DNA from: Lachnospiraceae bacterium
Lineage (GTDB): Bacteria; Bacillota_A; Clostridia; Lachnospirales; Lachnospiraceae
NCBI GenBank assembly: GCA_004556565.1
Contig: SFGN01000020.1
Location: forward strand, 1-64,000
Reading direction: 5' to 3'
Length of the DNA: 64,000 nt
Made by a program: the position numbers and the translations under genes. The notes beneath the pieces were generated by a model. That model did not search any database, had not been told where the DNA came from, and saw only the letters and a list, made by a program, of their open reading frames with translations. Of the stretch, positions 7,836 to 16,540 are shown piece by piece. Position 1 is the stretch's first letter; each line of letters begins with the position of its first letter.

Positions 7836-7897
7836 ATTATACACGCATTGTGACATATTGCAATAGAATTATAAAGAAAAGTGACAAGAAATGACAA
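7836..7897 (-). promoter_or_regulatory. Two overlapping sigma-A promoters for the XRE-cupin gene
   Basis: Downstream promoter: TTGCAA (7863-7858), 16 nt, TATAAT (7841-7836). Upstream promoter: TTGTCA (7897-7892), 18 nt, TATAAT (7873-7868). Both read toward the regulator and, past the repeats, the pot operon. A direct repeat GTGACAAGAA/ATGACAAAAC lies at the upstream -35. Confidence 0.55.
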
Positions 7898-7965
7898 AAC
7901 ATGCTGTTTGTGCGATGATAATATAGCATTTTGCAAACATTTGTTTGTAATGCGGTCAGGAGTTG

Positions 7966-8012
7966 TAAAAAGAAAGAAGCCTCCGGCATTAGTATTTCTC
8001 ATGCCGAAAGCT
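7966..8012 (-). terminator. Terminator of the ABC exporter operon
   Basis: A 12-bp stem with two G-U pairs (7978-7989 with 8001-8012) is followed on the minus strand by a pyrimidine-rich TTCTTTCTTTTT run. It lies about 36 nt past the permease stop codon. Confidence 0.7.
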
Positions 8013-8048
8013 CCCATGAATTATTTCAAGATAAACTGTAACAATATG

Positions 8049-8834
8049 TCAGGCAATATCTTTTTTACAATATTTTATGTAAGCAGCTATAATTCCCACC
8101 ATGCAGAAAATCATCCCGGGCAGAACCATCCGAATATCAATATTTCCATTCGCCACGATATCTGAACCGTCCGCATATCCGAACGGTGTAATATACTTCA
8201 AAAATTCCGCACTTTCAGTGATATTTGCAATAATATTCAAAAAGTACATAATTGCTGCAATTCCTAGACCGATACCAAGGCCACCGCGCTTTAAGAATGC
8301 CGAAATACCGAAACAAATTCCGGCAAGTTCAATCTGCAGAAGATAATAAGCAAGATGCAGAAGCAGAAGCTCTTTCCACGGAATCTCTTCTCCGATCGCT
8401 ATAATTGACAGAATAGATATGCCAAACACAATTACATTCATAATAGTAACCTGTATCATTACAGAAATAAGCTTTTCTGTCACAATGCTGCTTCTATTTA
8501 CCGGATGCGTAAGCAGGAATTCCGCAGTATGCTCCTTTTCTTCTTTAGCCAGCACAGATATTCCACATAATGCAGCGAAAAATGCCCCTCCAAGACCGAG
8601 GATATTTCCGCATTCCACAGCATAGAATCCGATCAATGTGCCGAAATTAATCTGATCCATCCCAAAAGCTTCCGTAAAACTTCCCATAGAAGAGAATATT
8701 TCACTGACACCATCCATTTCCCCTTTCATTTCCGGAAATAGAAATAAACAAACTGCAAATAGGAAGCCGATTGATGCTGTCCAGATGATAAGCGAAAGCC
8801 TCCCCTGTTTCATTTCATGTTTGATCAGCGTCAT
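8049..8834 (-). CDS. ABC-2 type transporter permease
   Basis: A 261-residue membrane protein with about six hydrophobic segments in the ABC-2 permease arrangement. After the first helix comes a long extracytoplasmic loop (about 35-75), then 'LAKEEKEHTAEFLLTHPVNRSSIVTEKL', the cytoplasmic coupling region of NatB/YhaP-like exporters. With the ATPase whose gene overlaps its start by 4 nt it would form an exporter. The substrate cannot be read from sequence; lipids, bacitracin-like peptides or Na+ are known substrates of relatives. The operon ends with the terminator at 7966-8012. Confidence 0.8.
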   Translation of the reverse strand: MTLIKHEMKQGRLSLIIWTASIGFLFAVCLFLFPEMKGEMDGVSEIFSSMGSFTEAFGMDQINFGTLIGFYAVECGNILGLGGAFFAALCGISVLAKEEKEHTAEFLLTHPVNRSSIVTEKLISVMIQVTIMNVIVFGISILSIIAIGEEIPWKELLLLHLAYYLLQIELAGICFGISAFLKRGGLGIGLGIAAIMYFLNIIANITESAEFLKYITPFGYADGSDIVANGNIDIRMVLPGMIFCMVGIIAAYIKYCKKDIA

Positions 8835-9712
8835 TTTTCCTCACCTCCGTCCAGATAATAATGCATAAAGATTTCTTCCAGATCAGGTTCGGAAACATTC
8901 AGGTCATAAACATGATTTTCCGATAACGCATGAATAAGGGCATTGATATCTCCGCTGTATAAAAAGCTCACACCTTCCTCCGATTTCTGCATATCCCGGA
9001 TTCCCGGAAGCCCGGATAAATGAATATCGCCGCGAACCGTCACGCGCTTAGCATTCGTTTTTCCAAGCTCTTCAACGCTGTCGCAGGCAATCAGCCGCCC
9101 CTCTCTGATAATTGCCGCACGACTGCAGTTACGCTGAATTTCGGACAGCACATGGGAAGACAAAAATATCGTAGCACCCTGTCTGTTTTTCTCCCTCAGA
9201 ATATAAAAAAATTCACGCTGCATCAAAGGATCAAGCCCGCCGGTAGGCTCATCCAGGATGCATAGCTTCGGATTGTGCTGAAGTGCACAGACAATAGCTG
9301 CTTTTTTCCGGTTTCCGAAAGAAAGCTCCTCCACCTTTTTATTAACATCAAGCTGAAGTCTTTCACACAATTTATGCGCTTCATCACTACAGTCTTTTTT
9401 TCTCAAATCAGCAGAAAGTTTTATCACCTCGCGGACGCGCATACCTGAATAGAAAACAGCTTCTGACGGCAGATAACCGATATCGTTAAGTATTTCTTTC
9501 TTATCTTTGACGGCATCTTTCCCGAAAATACGTGCACTTCCGCCGGTGCTTTGTATAAGTCCGAGAAGAAGCCGTATGGTCGTACTTTTCCCCGCCCCGT
9601 TTGGCCCGATAAATCCAAAAAACTCTCCTTCGTTAACGGAAAGATCCAGGTCAAGAATTCCCCTCGCTTTGCCGTAATATTTGGTTAAACCGGATGTCTC
9701 AATGGCATACAT
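8831..9712 (-). CDS. ABC exporter ATP-binding protein
   Basis: A 293-residue ATPase of the CcmA/NatA type. Walker A GPNGAGKST (about 36-44), the Q-loop region, signature LSFGNRKKAA and Walker B LCILDEPTGGLDP are present, followed by the switch His of 'LSSHVLSEI'. The signature reads LSFGN, a common variant of LSGGQ in this subfamily. The C-terminal about 80 residues form the regulatory extension of these exporters. The start at 9712 follows GAGGGG. Its neighbour is the permease (4-nt overlap). Upstream, only the operator, ribosome-binding site and first four codons of what may have been a TetR gene remain. Confidence 0.88.
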   Translation of the reverse strand: MYAIETSGLTKYYGKARGILDLDLSVNEGEFFGFIGPNGAGKSTTIRLLLGLIQSTGGSARIFGKDAVKDKKEILNDIGYLPSEAVFYSGMRVREVIKLSADLRKKDCSDEAHKLCERLQLDVNKKVEELSFGNRKKAAIVCALQHNPKLCILDEPTGGLDPLMQREFFYILREKNRQGATIFLSSHVLSEIQRNCSRAAIIREGRLIACDSVEELGKTNAKRVTVRGDIHLSGLPGIRDMQKSEEGVSFLYSGDINALIHALSENHVYDLNVSEPDLEEIFMHYYLDGGEEK

Positions 9713-9742
9713 CTTTACCCCTCTTTTCTCAAATAGATTTTT

Positions 9743-9760
9743 TCACAACTTCTCATTCAT
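9743..9760 (-). pseudogene. Possible deletion scar of a TetR repressor gene
   Basis: On the minus strand GAGGGAGGGCAATC is followed by ATG AAT GAG AAG TTG TGA. A strong ribosome-binding site in front of a five-codon frame makes no sense as a gene. From memory, TetR regulators of this exporter type in Lachnospiraceae begin MNEKF and stand directly before the ATPase gene. I infer that an internal deletion removed the repressor body and left the translation start and its operator. Confidence 0.35.
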
Positions 9761-9774
9761 GATTGCCCTCCCTC

Positions 9775-9815
9775 ATTAACCGCAACGGTTAATTATTAAT
9801 ATACACTATTGACCG
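9775..9815. promoter_or_regulatory. Operator cluster in front of the ABC exporter
   Basis: ATTAACCG-CAA-CGGTTAAT (9775-9793) is a perfect inverted repeat with 8-bp arms. A third half-site, ATTGACCG (9808-9815), lies 14 nt further upstream with a TATATTA element between. The three half-sites around a -10 region look like a TetR-type operator. Confidence 0.5.
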
Positions 9816-9850
9816 TTTTTTGAGAAGAACCTGACGCATTAAGGTTTCTT

Positions 9851-9910
9851 AACATCAAAGCTCATATTGTAATGGCTTGTACCTTTTCAGAACATCAGAA
9901 GCTCAATATC
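9851..9910. repeat. Short imperfect direct repeat after degV
   Basis: AACATCAAAGCTCATATTG (9851-9869) recurs as AACATCAGAAGCTCAATATC (9891-9910), 40 nt apart, in the gap between degV and the exporter operator. No function is apparent. Confidence 0.4.
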
Positions 9911-9927
9911 AATCATTCACGGAAGAA

Positions 9928-10782
9928 TTATGGATTCTGAATAAATAAGACTCCCAATGTTCCCGGACCACAATGACTTGAGATTACGCCGCCTGCACGT
10001 GTAACCAGTATTTCATCAAATATTTTCAATCCGTCCAGATAGTCATATACCTCCCGGACAACTTCTTCCTCACATCCCGAATGTGTGATGAATACACGGT
10101 CATGCTTTGCAGTTTTCAATTGTGGTTCAAGCTCATTCGCATATTTTAAAATCACATGTGAAATTTTCCCACGATACTTTTTGTCCGGCCGCATTGCGCC
10201 ATTTTCAACAATTATTTTCGGATGAAGCTTTAAAGCACCTCCGGCAAGTGCCGCCAACCCGCTGCATCTGCCGCCTCTGTACAAATAAGTCAGGGTGTCG
10301 ACCACAAAGCTGGCTCTTACATATGGCTTAATTTTCTCAATCTCTTCCACGATTTCTCCCGCAGTTTTCCCGTTTTGCGCCATAATTGCCGCTTCAATCA
10401 CCAGCAGTCCGACTCCTGTAGAAAGATTTCCGGAATCAATCACGAACACCCTGTCCTCTTTTTCAAGTTCATCAGCTGCCATTCTCATTACATTGGCCGT
10501 GGTGGACATCTGCTCAGAAACAGTAAAGAAAACCATTTCGCTTCCGTCTGATGTACATTCATTAATCATATTCATTGCATCTGTAATCGCCGGTGCTGAA
10601 GTCGTCGGTGTTGTTTTATTCTCGTCTGACCAGCGGTATATTTCATCAGGGGTAATTCCCTTTCCATCATCAAACTCCTGTTGGCCAAGCACAATGTGCA
10701 GCGGCAGAATTGAAATCTGATACCGCTCAAGCAATCCCTCCGATAAATCACATGTACTGTCTGATACAATCTTAACACCCAT
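9928..10782 (-). CDS. DegV family fatty-acid-binding protein
   Basis: A 284-residue two-domain EDD/DegV protein. The N-terminal signature VSDSTCDL (6-13) and the 'TTPTTSAPAITDAMN' loop that contacts the bound lipid head group are present, as is the C-terminal 'SSHCGPGTLGVLF' that completes the pocket. Members bind long-chain fatty acids, and some serve as the binding (FakB) subunit of fatty-acid kinase. No fakA gene is nearby, so it probably works with a kinase encoded elsewhere. The start follows GGAGG at 8-nt spacing. It is 24 nt after the nitroreductase gene and likely shares its transcript. Confidence 0.9.
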   Translation of the reverse strand: MGVKIVSDSTCDLSEGLLERYQISILPLHIVLGQQEFDDGKGITPDEIYRWSDENKTTPTTSAPAITDAMNMINECTSDGSEMVFFTVSEQMSTTANVMRMAADELEKEDRVFVIDSGNLSTGVGLLVIEAAIMAQNGKTAGEIVEEIEKIKPYVRASFVVDTLTYLYRGGRCSGLAALAGGALKLHPKIIVENGAMRPDKKYRGKISHVILKYANELEPQLKTAKHDRVFITHSGCEEEVVREVYDYLDGLKIFDEILVTRAGGVISSHCGPGTLGVLFIQNP

Positions 10783-10806
10783 AAAATATTTCCTCCTCTT
10801 CTTATT

Positions 10807-11331
10807 TCAAAATCTCTCCCAGTGTATTTTTTCCTGCGGAAGCTCGTTAAGATCGTGCGGCGGCACAGATTCTTTCGGGATTCCGAGGGAAAGTATTGCC
10901 TCTATTGTATAGTTATCCGGAACATTTAAAAGCTCTTTGACATATTCATCCGTTGTCCTGCCGTCCGCCGCTTCCCGCATACGTCCCTGAATCCAGCAGC
11001 TTCCGATCCCAAGGCTGTCCGCCATCAGATGCATATTTGCCATAGCGATTGAACAGTCTTCTGTCCAGACATCAGTTTTTTTCGGATCAGCGAACACAAC
11101 GATTGCAGCTCCTGCCTGTTCCAGCATAGATGCACCATGCGCTCTGCTCTTTGAAAGTTTCAAAAGTGTCTCTTTATCCTGAACCACGATAAACTCCCAC
11201 GGTCTTCTTTTTCGTCCGGATGCTGACAAAAGTCCTGCTGCCAGGATTGTCTCCAACTTACCCTTGGGGATGCTTTCTCCAGTATATGAACGGATGCTTC
11301 TGCGCTTTCCCATTATCTCTAATAAACTCAT
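10807..11331 (-). CDS. Nitroreductase family protein
   Basis: A 174-residue FMN-dependent oxidoreductase of the nitroreductase superfamily. It shows the N-terminal FMN-binding KRRSIRSYT and, near the end, 'EAILSLGIPKE', the usual C-terminal strand. The segment 'SADSLG.GSCWI' style (here MADSLGIGSCWIQG) is also typical. Physiological substrates cannot be predicted. ATG 11331 is preferred over ATG 11337 because AGGAG (11344-11340) stands 8 nt ahead of it. The gene follows sbcC by 77 nt and precedes degV by 24 nt. Confidence 0.88.
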   Translation of the reverse strand: MSLLEIMGKRRSIRSYTGESIPKGKLETILAAGLLSASGRKRRPWEFIVVQDKETLLKLSKSRAHGASMLEQAGAAIVVFADPKKTDVWTEDCSIAMANMHLMADSLGIGSCWIQGRMREAADGRTTDEYVKELLNVPDNYTIEAILSLGIPKESVPPHDLNELPQEKIHWERF

Positions 11332-11408
11332 AATCATTTCTCCTTTAATTCTTTTAATATCTTCAACCAATAAAACCGACATCTCACTGCCGCAGGTTTT
11401 TGTCTGAC

Positions 11409-14400
11409 TCAGCATATAATTTCCACGCTGCTTCCTATGCCTTCCTTCCCGCGGTTCTTCGTCACAATGATTTTTCGGTCAATACGTTCTTTAAGTTCTG
11501 ACACGTGTGAAATAATCCCGACGATGCGTCTGCCTTCTGCCAGCCCCTGAAGTGCTTTCATTGCCTGATTCAGGGATTCTTCGTCAAGAGAGCCGAACCC
11601 TTCATCCACGAACATTGCATCCAGGCTGATTCCGCCTGCATTTGCCTGGATTTCTTCAGAAAGCCCCAGGGCAAGGGAGAGGGATGCCTGAAATGATTCT
11701 CCGCCTGACAAAGTCCTGACACTTCGTTCTGTCCCGTTATAGTGGTCGATAACACTTAATTCCAAACCGCTTTTTTCCTTTTTATTATCGCTTTCTTCCT
11801 GGCGTTTCAATTCATATTGTCCGCCGCTCATTGTCAGGAATCTCAGATTGGCCCGACGTAGGATACGGTCAAAATAAGACATCTGCACATAGGTTTCAAG
11901 TTCGATTTTCCGTTTTCCGGACAACGTGCCGTTAGCCGTATCGGAAAGTGATTTCACCCAGATATATTCCTGCTCCGCAGCTATCATTTCTTCACGCCCT
12001 GCACTGACAGTACGATAAATATCGGCATTATTTTTCTGTATGGCATATGCTTCTGTTCGAAGAGCATTGGTCTCTGCATATTTATCTGACCATTGTTGTT
12101 TTCTGGCTTCAATTTCTTTTTCGTTAAGTCCGGTTCCTTCCCCAATTCGTCTCTGCAGGGTATCTATGGCCGCCTGGGTTTCTTTCATCCGTAAATGACA
12201 TTGTTGGTATTGTTTTTCTGCCTTTTCAAGATCCTGTTCCAGTTCTTTTTTTCTGCTTTGGAATTCAGCGGTCTTCGTTATTGTCTCTTCAGGGCTTTCC
12301 CCCTCCAGCCCGTCTTTCAGCTCAGCAATAACATCTTTTTGACGAGTCTGTTCTGTCTGCATCCGCTCCAGTTCAAGCGCTGCACGGTGAATGGCATCTG
12401 TCAATTTGTTCAAATCCTTTTCATGTCCCGGAATGTCCTGCTCCAGCTTTTGTTTTCTTTTAATTTTTCTTTCATTCTCAATAATCTGGATTTGCAATTC
12501 GTTCAGGTTATATGAAACTGTACAAAGTGCCTCTTCCGGTGAAAAGTCTTCTTGTTCCGATTTTACCTGCACAAGCAGTACTGTATGCTTTCCTTCCAAA
12601 GAATCAAGATTTTTCTGAAGTTTTTCTTTCTCTATGATGCTTTGTTCCGCTATCTCATGCATATGTTTGATTTTATCTGTTATTTCATCGCAGTGCTTCC
12701 TCTTACGTGCTGCTTCTTTTTGAAGTTCTTCCGCCCGGGAAAGAGACTTTTTGATTTTTTCAAGTAAATCTGAAGCTTCCTCCATGTCCGGGATATTTTT
12801 GGCAGATAAATCACCCTTTTCACATAGCTCTGCCAGAAATTCTTTTGTATTTTTCACTGTATTAGAAAACAGCTCTCTTCTCTCTTCCATCTGACCTTTT
12901 GTCGATGCAAGCTCCCGTTCTTTATCTCGGATATCTTCCTGCAGCTTTATTAGTTTTTCCTGTTCTTTTTCCAGAAGCACTTCCAGCTCATGATAGCGTT
13001 CCTTTGCTTTCTTCGCATCCGACATTTTGACATACAGCTCTTGTTTTTCTTTTAAAAGCTGGTTTTTCCAGTCGGATGCCCAAAGCTGTATTTCATCTAT
13101 AGCTTTTTCTGCCGTCTGCATTGAAAACTGCTCTTTTTCGGCTTCTCTTTGGGCTTCGTTTTCGTTTATGCAGCCTTCAACAGCAGGATAAGCGGTTCGG
13201 ATTTCCAAAATCCGCTGTTCCAGCTGTGTCTTCATCTGCCCGGCTCTGGCACTGTGCCGTTCCGTGTCTGCTTCCATTTTAGTTAAATCAGCTTTTTTTC
13301 GCTCCAGGCTTTCTTTATTCGGAGCTTCTGCAGAAACAACTGCCGGTACGGGGTGATGCAGAGAACCGCAGACCGGGCAGGGCTCTCCCTCTGAAAGATG
13401 CATTGCCAAGATTCCAGCCTGTGCATCAAGGAAATTCTGTTCCATCTTCTGGTAATCTTCCCTTGCCTGATTCCTTCGCTGTACAAAAATCTGATATTTT
13501 TCCTGCTCATGTTTCAGATTTCCATAAAGCCCTGACAGTTTTTCCGCTTCACCGGAAAGTGACTCCTGCCTGCGTATATCTGCGGTAAGCCGGATTGAAT
13601 CTCCCTCAAGCCTGCTTAAAATAAGCTCGGCATCTCTTAAATTCTCTTTCTCCGACTGAAATGCTTCTGACTCTTTTTGTTGTTTTATCTCCTGCAAATG
13701 CATACGGCCGCAGTTTTCTTCCTGCTTTGCATATTCTTCTTCCGCCGACTGCAGATTTTGAAGCGACTCTTCCAGTTCTTTTTTTCTTCTCTTTATTTCT
13801 TTCACCTGGGTTCTGTACGTAAGTTCCTCATTCCCGGCATTTTTGAGCAGCTCCTGTTCCTTCTGAAGTTCTTTCAGCTGATTTTTCCTTTCTTCTTCTG
13901 CATCGAGATATAATTTGAGAGCCGCCGCTGCATCTTTTATCTGATTCGTCACAGATACATACTCTTTCAGTTGATCACGGTATTGTTCCTGCTTTTCTTT
14001 GGAATGAATGAGCTGTGTTCGTTCTTCACCTGCCGATTTCAATCTTTCCAGGCTTTGCTTTTCTTCCTCAATGCAGGATTTCAGCGATTCCTGTTTTTGC
14101 CGCTGTGCTGTTTGTTCTGCAAACTTCTTTTCAAAAGCTGCTTCCTGTTTTTTAAGCTTTTCATATTCAGCAGCAAGTGCCTCATGTTGTTTCATCCGTT
14201 CCTCGCCGTGATGGATCTGCTCTTCCATAAGTTTTATTTCCTCCGCATTTTGAACAGCAGTTTCAAAAACCTTTTTTGACTCCTGTTCTGCGAAAATCAA
14301 CCCGGTCAGGTTTTTTGTCTGATTTTCCAGTTCATCACAGAGTTCCTTTTCCTGCCTGGCTTTTCCCAGCAATTGATCTTCCTGCTGGATTTTCTGCAGC

Positions 14401-15197
14401 AGCAAATCGGTCTGCAAATTCAGTTCTTCAATACGCGCCGCATCTTTTTCAAGCAGATTTTTCAAAAGTTCCAGACCGCGTTCTATCTTACCTTCAAATC
14501 TTTCATTCTTCATCTGTGTCATTTCCGGCTCCGATGCCGGATCATTTTCACAGGAAACATTACTCATATACTGGCTCATGCTCCGACGCATTTCATCATA
14601 TTTTTTCCAGCGTTCTTTTACTTCCTCACGAAGCCGAATCTGAAAATCCTGATAAATCCCGGTATGGAATATTTGCCGGAATATTTCTGCACGGTTTCCG
14701 GTTCCTGCCAGAAGGAGTTTCTGGAAATCTCCCTGGGCGATCATCGCAATCTGCGTGAATTGCTTATAATCCAGCCCCAATAATTCAGTAACAGCTCTCG
14801 TAACATCTTTTGCTTTTGACACCGGCAGCCTTCCGTCCGGATACACAAGTTCAGCTTCCGATTTCTGCAAGGTAAACCCTGTTCCCCTCCCCTTCGGGCG
14901 CATATATTCGGGATTCCGCTTGATATAATAGCACTTTCCACGGTACAGGAATGTCAGTTCCACAAATGTAGGGATATCTGCCTTCGCATATTTACTTCGG
15001 AACATCCCGGCATCTCTGACATTTCCGCTTGCCTCTCCGTACAGAGCAAATGTTATTGCATCGAAAATGGTTGTCTTTCCGGCTCCTGTATCTCCTGTGA
15101 TCAGGAAAAGTCCCTGGCTTCCCAACTGTCCAAAATCTATGACAGTCTTTCCGGCATATGGTCCAAATGCACTGATGACTAATTTCTGTGGTTTCAA
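11409..15197 (-). CDS. sbcC: Exonuclease SbcCD, subunit C
   Basis: SMC-like ATPase subunit of the SbcCD nuclease, which opens hairpins and protein-blocked DNA ends. Residues at the N-terminus carry FGPYAGKTVIDF and Walker A GDTGAGKT. Two long coiled-coil arms flank the zinc hook CPVCG (about residue 605-612). The C-terminus has the ABC signature LSGGESFQASLSLALGLS, Walker B LDAMFVDEGFGSLD and the following His-containing 'IISHVSEL'. At 1262 residues it is long, as in many Clostridia. Translation starts at TTG 15197; an in-frame TGA immediately precedes it and the protein begins KPQKLVISAFG as expected. The nuclease subunit gene lies 121 nt upstream. Confidence 0.95.
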   Translation of the reverse strand: MKPQKLVISAFGPYAGKTVIDFGQLGSQGLFLITGDTGAGKTTIFDAITFALYGEASGNVRDAGMFRSKYAKADIPTFVELTFLYRGKCYYIKRNPEYMRPKGRGTGFTLQKSEAELVYPDGRLPVSKAKDVTRAVTELLGLDYKQFTQIAMIAQGDFQKLLLAGTGNRAEIFRQIFHTGIYQDFQIRLREEVKERWKKYDEMRRSMSQYMSNVSCENDPASEPEMTQMKNERFEGKIERGLELLKNLLEKDAARIEELNLQTDLLLQKIQQEDQLLGKARQEKELCDELENQTKNLTGLIFAEQESKKVFETAVQNAEEIKLMEEQIHHGEERMKQHEALAAEYEKLKKQEAAFEKKFAEQTAQRQKQESLKSCIEEEKQSLERLKSAGEERTQLIHSKEKQEQYRDQLKEYVSVTNQIKDAAAALKLYLDAEEERKNQLKELQKEQELLKNAGNEELTYRTQVKEIKRRKKELEESLQNLQSAEEEYAKQEENCGRMHLQEIKQQKESEAFQSEKENLRDAELILSRLEGDSIRLTADIRRQESLSGEAEKLSGLYGNLKHEQEKYQIFVQRRNQAREDYQKMEQNFLDAQAGILAMHLSEGEPCPVCGSLHHPVPAVVSAEAPNKESLERKKADLTKMEADTERHSARAGQMKTQLEQRILEIRTAYPAVEGCINENEAQREAEKEQFSMQTAEKAIDEIQLWASDWKNQLLKEKQELYVKMSDAKKAKERYHELEVLLEKEQEKLIKLQEDIRDKERELASTKGQMEERRELFSNTVKNTKEFLAELCEKGDLSAKNIPDMEEASDLLEKIKKSLSRAEELQKEAARKRKHCDEITDKIKHMHEIAEQSIIEKEKLQKNLDSLEGKHTVLLVQVKSEQEDFSPEEALCTVSYNLNELQIQIIENERKIKRKQKLEQDIPGHEKDLNKLTDAIHRAALELERMQTEQTRQKDVIAELKDGLEGESPEETITKTAEFQSRKKELEQDLEKAEKQYQQCHLRMKETQAAIDTLQRRIGEGTGLNEKEIEARKQQWSDKYAETNALRTEAYAIQKNNADIYRTVSAGREEMIAAEQEYIWVKSLSDTANGTLSGKRKIELETYVQMSYFDRILRRANLRFLTMSGGQYELKRQEESDNKKEKSGLELSVIDHYNGTERSVRTLSGGESFQASLSLALGLSEEIQANAGGISLDAMFVDEGFGSLDEESLNQAMKALQGLAEGRRIVGIISHVSELKERIDRKIIVTKNRGKEGIGSSVEIIC

Positions 15198-15318
15198 TCA
15201 TTTCACACTCATTTCTTATGGATAATAATAGTTCATATGTTTCTCTGATTATAAAAAAATCTGCTCCGACATTTTAAATACAGGTATTAGGAATCACTTC
15301 TCGATAATACCAGCCGCA

Positions 15319-16506
15319 TTAGTCCTCCCCGCGAAGTTTTCGGAGTAACGCTTTTGAAAAATCCTTTTGCCGCCCGCTCATCGGCTGGTTATTCTGTAAT
15401 TCATAGAATTCCTCGAACAATTCCAGTTCAGATTTTTGTTCCACATTTTCTGCGGCTTCCACTGACCTGATATTTCTTGTCCGTTTATTGTCGTATTCCA
15501 TATGCATCAGGTTCGGATAAATGATACGAAGTTTCTGCATACAGTCCGGAATATCTTCATCATCCGTCAGCGTCGCCTGAATATAATCATCTGTGTTCGT
15601 TCCCTGATAAAATGGCCGGCTCGTCAGTTCCAGATATGTCCCTCTGATCTTCCTCATATCTCTGAGAGGGACCAATGGGATCGTGCGTATTTTCGCCGTT
15701 CCCTTTTCCAGAAGTTCCATAACAGTCACCGATTTTTCCTGTGCTGTCTCAGAAAACGAATATTTGAGCGGTGTCCCGCAGTAACGTACCGTTTCCCTGC
15801 CTACATGCTGCGGGCTGTGCAGATGACCCAGTGCCACATAATCAAATGCATCAAATACAGACACATCCACCTGGTCAAGCCCGCCTGCCTGGATATCCTC
15901 AGATTCACAGCGCTGTGCGCCGGTAACGAACTGATGTGCCACAAGGACATTCCGCTTTCCGGGACAGATTTCCATATGACGGACGGCTGCTTCCAGTGCA
16001 TCCTGCCAGGTTTCAATCCGGTCATCTCCGGTTTTCTTTTCACATGCCTCAGCCTCAGCAGAATCCTCATCCCTGTCCATTTTAAGTGCATGTCTTACCG
16101 TCACCGGTTTAACAAAAGGAAGCAGATGGACGCAGACTTCCCCGTAAGAATCCCAAAAGCTCACCTGTCTTGTTGTTCCATCGTACACCGGAGAAAAATA
16201 TACCTGCCGGCTGCTCATAAGATTTGCCCCGAATGCAAGCCGTTCCGCAGAATCATGATTTCCACTGACAAGGACAACTGCCGTTTTAAGCCCGGCAAGT
16301 GATGTCAGAAATTCATCGAATATCCTTACTGCTTCCGCCGGAGGCACCGGTTTGTCATAAACATCTCCGGCGATCAGCACACAGTCCGGCTGTTCACTTT
16401 TTACAATTTCCAATATCCGGTTTAGTATATATTTCTGATCTTCCAGCATAGAAAACTCGTAAACCCGTTTTCCTATATGGAGATCTGATAAATGAATCAA
16501 CTTCAT
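15319..16506 (-). CDS. sbcD: Exonuclease SbcCD, subunit D
   Basis: Mre11-type metallophosphoesterase subunit of SbcCD. The metal-binding motifs are clear: LSDLHIGK (6-13), 'IAGDVYD' (about 44-50), SGNHDS (about 80-85), 'LVAHQFV' and 'ALGHLHSPQ'. A capping domain and a C-terminal SbcC-binding region follow. The 395-residue length is normal. GGAGG is 6 nt before ATG 16506. It precedes sbcC; the 121-nt gap between them has no clear feature. Confidence 0.95.
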   Translation of the reverse strand: MKLIHLSDLHIGKRVYEFSMLEDQKYILNRILEIVKSEQPDCVLIAGDVYDKPVPPAEAVRIFDEFLTSLAGLKTAVVLVSGNHDSAERLAFGANLMSSRQVYFSPVYDGTTRQVSFWDSYGEVCVHLLPFVKPVTVRHALKMDRDEDSAEAEACEKKTGDDRIETWQDALEAAVRHMEICPGKRNVLVAHQFVTGAQRCESEDIQAGGLDQVDVSVFDAFDYVALGHLHSPQHVGRETVRYCGTPLKYSFSETAQEKSVTVMELLEKGTAKIRTIPLVPLRDMRKIRGTYLELTSRPFYQGTNTDDYIQATLTDDEDIPDCMQKLRIIYPNLMHMEYDNKRTRNIRSVEAAENVEQKSELELFEEFYELQNNQPMSGRQKDFSKALLRKLRGED

Positions 16507-16540
16507 TGCGTTCCTCCGTTTTTATATCACATTTTGTCAT

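Noticed and set aside
9743..9760. A five-codon leader peptide for the ABC exporter
   Set aside because: Considered because of the strong ribosome-binding site, but the peptide has no regulatory codons and no attenuator follows; a deleted TetR gene fits better.
12195..14783. Many hydrophobic plus-strand frames opposite sbcC
   Set aside because: They are antisense images of the Glu/Lys-rich coiled coil and have no ribosome-binding sites.
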